Source of the DNA: Parasponia andersonii
Taxonomy: Eukaryota > Streptophyta > Magnoliopsida > Rosales > Cannabaceae
DNA length: 64,000 bases
NCBI GenBank assembly: GCA_002914805.1
Contig: JXTB01000503.1
Span: 157,470 to 221,469, forward strand
Direction of reading: 5' to 3'
The notes below the pieces were generated by a model. The model was not told the origin of the DNA. It saw nothing but the letters and a program-made list of their open reading frames with translations, and did not search any database. Each line of letters begins with the position of its first letter. Position 1 is the stretch's first letter. This document shows, one piece after another, positions 61,671 to 64,000 of this stretch. A program made the translations under genes and the position numbers.

Positions 61671-64000
61671 ATGAGAACATTACACAGTTTTGGGGCAACC
61701 CCTCTAAATTTACGATTTTGCCACTCTCCTAACTCTGTCACTTCGAAACTCCTCCCATTGCCATTTCTTCTTCCTCCTCCTCCGACCCAGTTCCCATCTC
61801 TCCCAAGCTCAATCCCCCGCTCAAATTCTCAGAGACCCAGTTCCTTATTCTCATCTGGGTCTGTCCTCAGAGCATCAATGGCGGCTTCTAGTGCTCCATC
61901 TACAGAAACCAAACCCTTCTCCGTTCTCTTTGTGTGTTTGGGTAACATTTGCAGGAGCCCTGCTGCCGAAGGGGTCTTTACGGACTTGGTCAAGAAAAGG
62001 GGATTGGATTCAAACTTCGAGATTGACTCCGCTGGCACCATGGATTATCATGAGGTATGAGTTTTGATATAAAACCATGATATTGTTTGGTTACTTAGAA
62101 AACATAGGATACTAGCCAGTGTTGGAATTGACCCTTTTCTATTCTTAGGATAAAAAATGTCTTTACAGCTTAAAGTTCATTTTATACATGTGTATTTATA
62201 TCTATATATTCTGTATACTAATTTATGGTCGTATCTGTTTATTATTTACAGTTTAAAGTTCAATTTGTATATTCTGGATATTGACTTATGGTACAGATAA
62301 TAGAAAAAGAACTTCCCTTTACAACACGTGTGTGTTTGTATGCATATATGTGTAATAACTGTGTGTAAGCTGGTTTATGTTACTATTTAAAGGGAAATCA
62401 AGCAGACCCAAGGATGAGGGCAGCTTCTAAAAGGCGTGGGATTGAGATAATATCAATATCAAGGCCAATCCGACCTTCAGATTTTAGAGACTTCGATTTG
62501 GTTCTCGCTATGGACAAGCGGAATAGAGGTAGGATAAGGATAGGTTTGATGTGGTATATATTCACTATGTTGTCGTTTGGACTTTACTCTTTGCTTAGAT
62601 GTATGATTTGTGCTATTTGTTTTGCACACATGCGAAAAAATATACATGGAACAAGTTCATCTACATTGTCTTACATTTCATGTGATTATTTTGTTGGTGA
62701 TGTTATAATATAGAGGATATATTGGAAGCATTTAATCGGTGGAAATTCAGAGAACCTTTACCTGAGGACGCTTATAAGAAGGTTAGTTCTTGTTACGATG
62801 ATCTTTCTGAAAGTGGAAGGGTTTTTTTTTTTTTTTTTTTAATTTTAATTTATTTATTTTTTCCTCTGATACTTGGTTTCATGCGATTGTCTGTAATTTG
62901 TAATGCAGGTTAAGTTAATGTGTTCTTATTGTAAGAGACACGAGGAAACTGAAGTCCCAGATCCTTATTATGGTGGACAACAAGGATTTGAGAAGGTAAA
63001 TAACCATCGTTATGCTTACTGTTATGATACTTGTGAGGTGCAAGGAAGACTTTATAAGTTGCATGTAGTGTAAGAATCTAGGATTTTTCGCATGTAAAGG
63101 ATATAATCTAGAATTGAAATCTGAGTAGCATCCTATTGAAGAGCAATGCTATGGGTACGTGTGTTGCTCAGCACCACGCACTCTAATAGAGGTGTGGGAT
63201 CCACTACAAATTTACATTTGTGTCCCATACTTGTGTTAGTTTGTGGTGCTAAGCAACAGAGGTGCATTAGGCATTTTCATATGCACAGAATTAACCGAAA
63301 AATGGGGAAAAAAAATCTGAAGAATGTGAATGAGCATTGAAGTGTTGAGCAGTTCTAAAAGCTTCATCTGGCAATTCACCCAAACAAAATATTGAATTAC
63401 AATGTTTCATTTGTTCCTTACTTCTTTAGGCTCCGTTTGGAACTTGGATTTTTGGAGGGAAAGAAAAAAAAATTTCAAAGAATTTCATTTTCTCTTGTTT
63501 GGATTGAAACCAAAAAACGATAAAAATCTTTTTCAAGAAAAACAGAAGTTTGCTTTGATGCTATTTTTTGGTGTATAGAATGTTGACACATTAATTAGTA
63601 AAACCAAAAGTGTGAAAATAAAATTCTATAAACTTTTAGAAAAAGTATTTTCCTCTTTCTTTTTCCATGACTTTTTCCTAGCAATTTTTTTTCCTTCAAA
63701 ATCGGTTCCAAACGGAGGCTTAGTATTTTCTAATTCTTGCATTTCGGCAAAAAAAGAAAAGAAGTCCCAGTTGCTTGACAGTTGGCTCAGTTCTATTGCC
63801 TAGTGTGATCTGTCATTTGGTAACTCACGAGTCATTTCTGAACTGGTAATTCTTTTCCAGAGGCATTTTCAAGTTTCCATTGACTGGTGTATTACTCTTG
63901 ATGTTGTTTTCCCTTTTGGCCTTTCTTTCATTGACAAATTCCCTTTTCCTTTTTCTTTGCAGTGTGCTCTGTGTTTATATTCATGCATTGAGTTATATTG
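61671..64000 (+). CDS. Low-molecular-weight protein tyrosine phosphatase (continues beyond right edge)
   Basis: Class II Cys-based phosphatase that dephosphorylates phosphotyrosine through a cysteinyl-phosphate intermediate. Exons 61671-62054, 62393-62528, 62714-62781 and 62909-62995 join in phase; the last exon, expected to carry the C-terminal helix, is not in the window. The P-loop LFVCLGNICRSP holds Cys89 and Arg95 (CX5R), and the general-acid loop appears as EVPDPYYGG in exon 4. Between them are EIDSAGT and FDLVLAMDKRNR, typical of the family. Residues 1-69 are Ser/Pro/Leu-rich with few acids, like a plastid transit peptide; Met70 (61878) could start a cytosolic form of usual size, about 155 residues. 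Arabidopsis has a single such gene with a similar leader. The intron after exon 4 contains a MITE. Confidence 0.93.
63429..63719. mobile_element. Tourist-like (PIF/Harbinger) MITE in a phosphatase intron
   Basis: 291 bases bounded by GGCTCCGTTTGGAAC and its inverted partner GTTCCAAACGGAGGC, flanked by TTA on both sides (63426-63428 and 63720-63722). TTA target sites with GGGC/GGCT-type termini mark the Tourist group. It has no coding content. A diverged relative lies at 20384-20680. Confidence 0.85.

Noticed and set aside
1..64000. tRNA, rRNA, snoRNA, CRISPR or prokaryotic-type system
   Set aside because: Only tRNA-derived SINE boxes were found; no full cloverleaf, rRNA segment, box C/D pair with confidence, or spaced repeat array.

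Overview
This is a stretch of plant nuclear chromosome, almost certainly from a eudicot. Genes have many short exons with GT-AG introns, the background is strongly AT-rich, (TA)n and (CT)n tracts are common, and the recognisable proteins (POL2A, AHP phosphotransfer protein, CYP71 WD40-cyclophilin, AGCVIII kinase with a DFD motif) are plant types. I do not assign a species. There is no rRNA, canonical tRNA, CRISPR array or bacterial-type operon.

Six protein genes are supported, and exon joins and reading phase were checked by hand. (1) 1-3341 minus: N-terminal seven exons of the catalytic subunit of DNA polymerase epsilon, with an E2F-type site upstream. (2) 13257-14208 plus: 60S acidic ribosomal protein P2, with telo-boxes and a TATA box. 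(3) 16515-21097 minus: a six-exon histidine phosphotransfer protein of cytokinin-type phosphorelays. (4) 26736-33322 minus: a 13-exon CYP71 peptidyl-prolyl isomerase with WD40 repeats. (5) 51158-54728 plus: an AGCVIII kinase of KIPK type with a candidate upstream ORF. (6) 61671 to beyond the right edge, plus: a low-molecular-weight protein tyrosine phosphatase with a plastid-type leader. They work in unrelated housekeeping and signalling processes and show no operon-like relation.

The remaining DNA is largely old transposon material. Identified pieces are: a hAT element with a perfect 8-bp target duplication and a decayed transposase (7179-11488); two copies of a roughly 490-bp non-autonomous hAT family (25596-26096 and 59724-60208); a 1.25-kb element with arms of about 345 bp in inverted orientation (21845-23090); a SINE family with a shared 3' tail, two copies having long target duplications (24679-24875 and 40884-41049) plus an inverted copy and a tail fragment; Tourist-like MITEs inside introns; a 5'-truncated LINE (about 34190-35516); and a probable 2.2-kb solo LTR (41753-43962). 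Several small tandem duplications are also present. One, in CYP71 intron 1, copies the end of exon 1, the intron and the beginning of exon 2.

Nothing here looks like a new multi-gene system. The most notable observations are the partial-exon duplication in CYP71, the membrane-type uORF ahead of the KIPK-like kinase, the modular SINE family, and two unexplained repetitive blocks (40198-40545 and 57035-57600).
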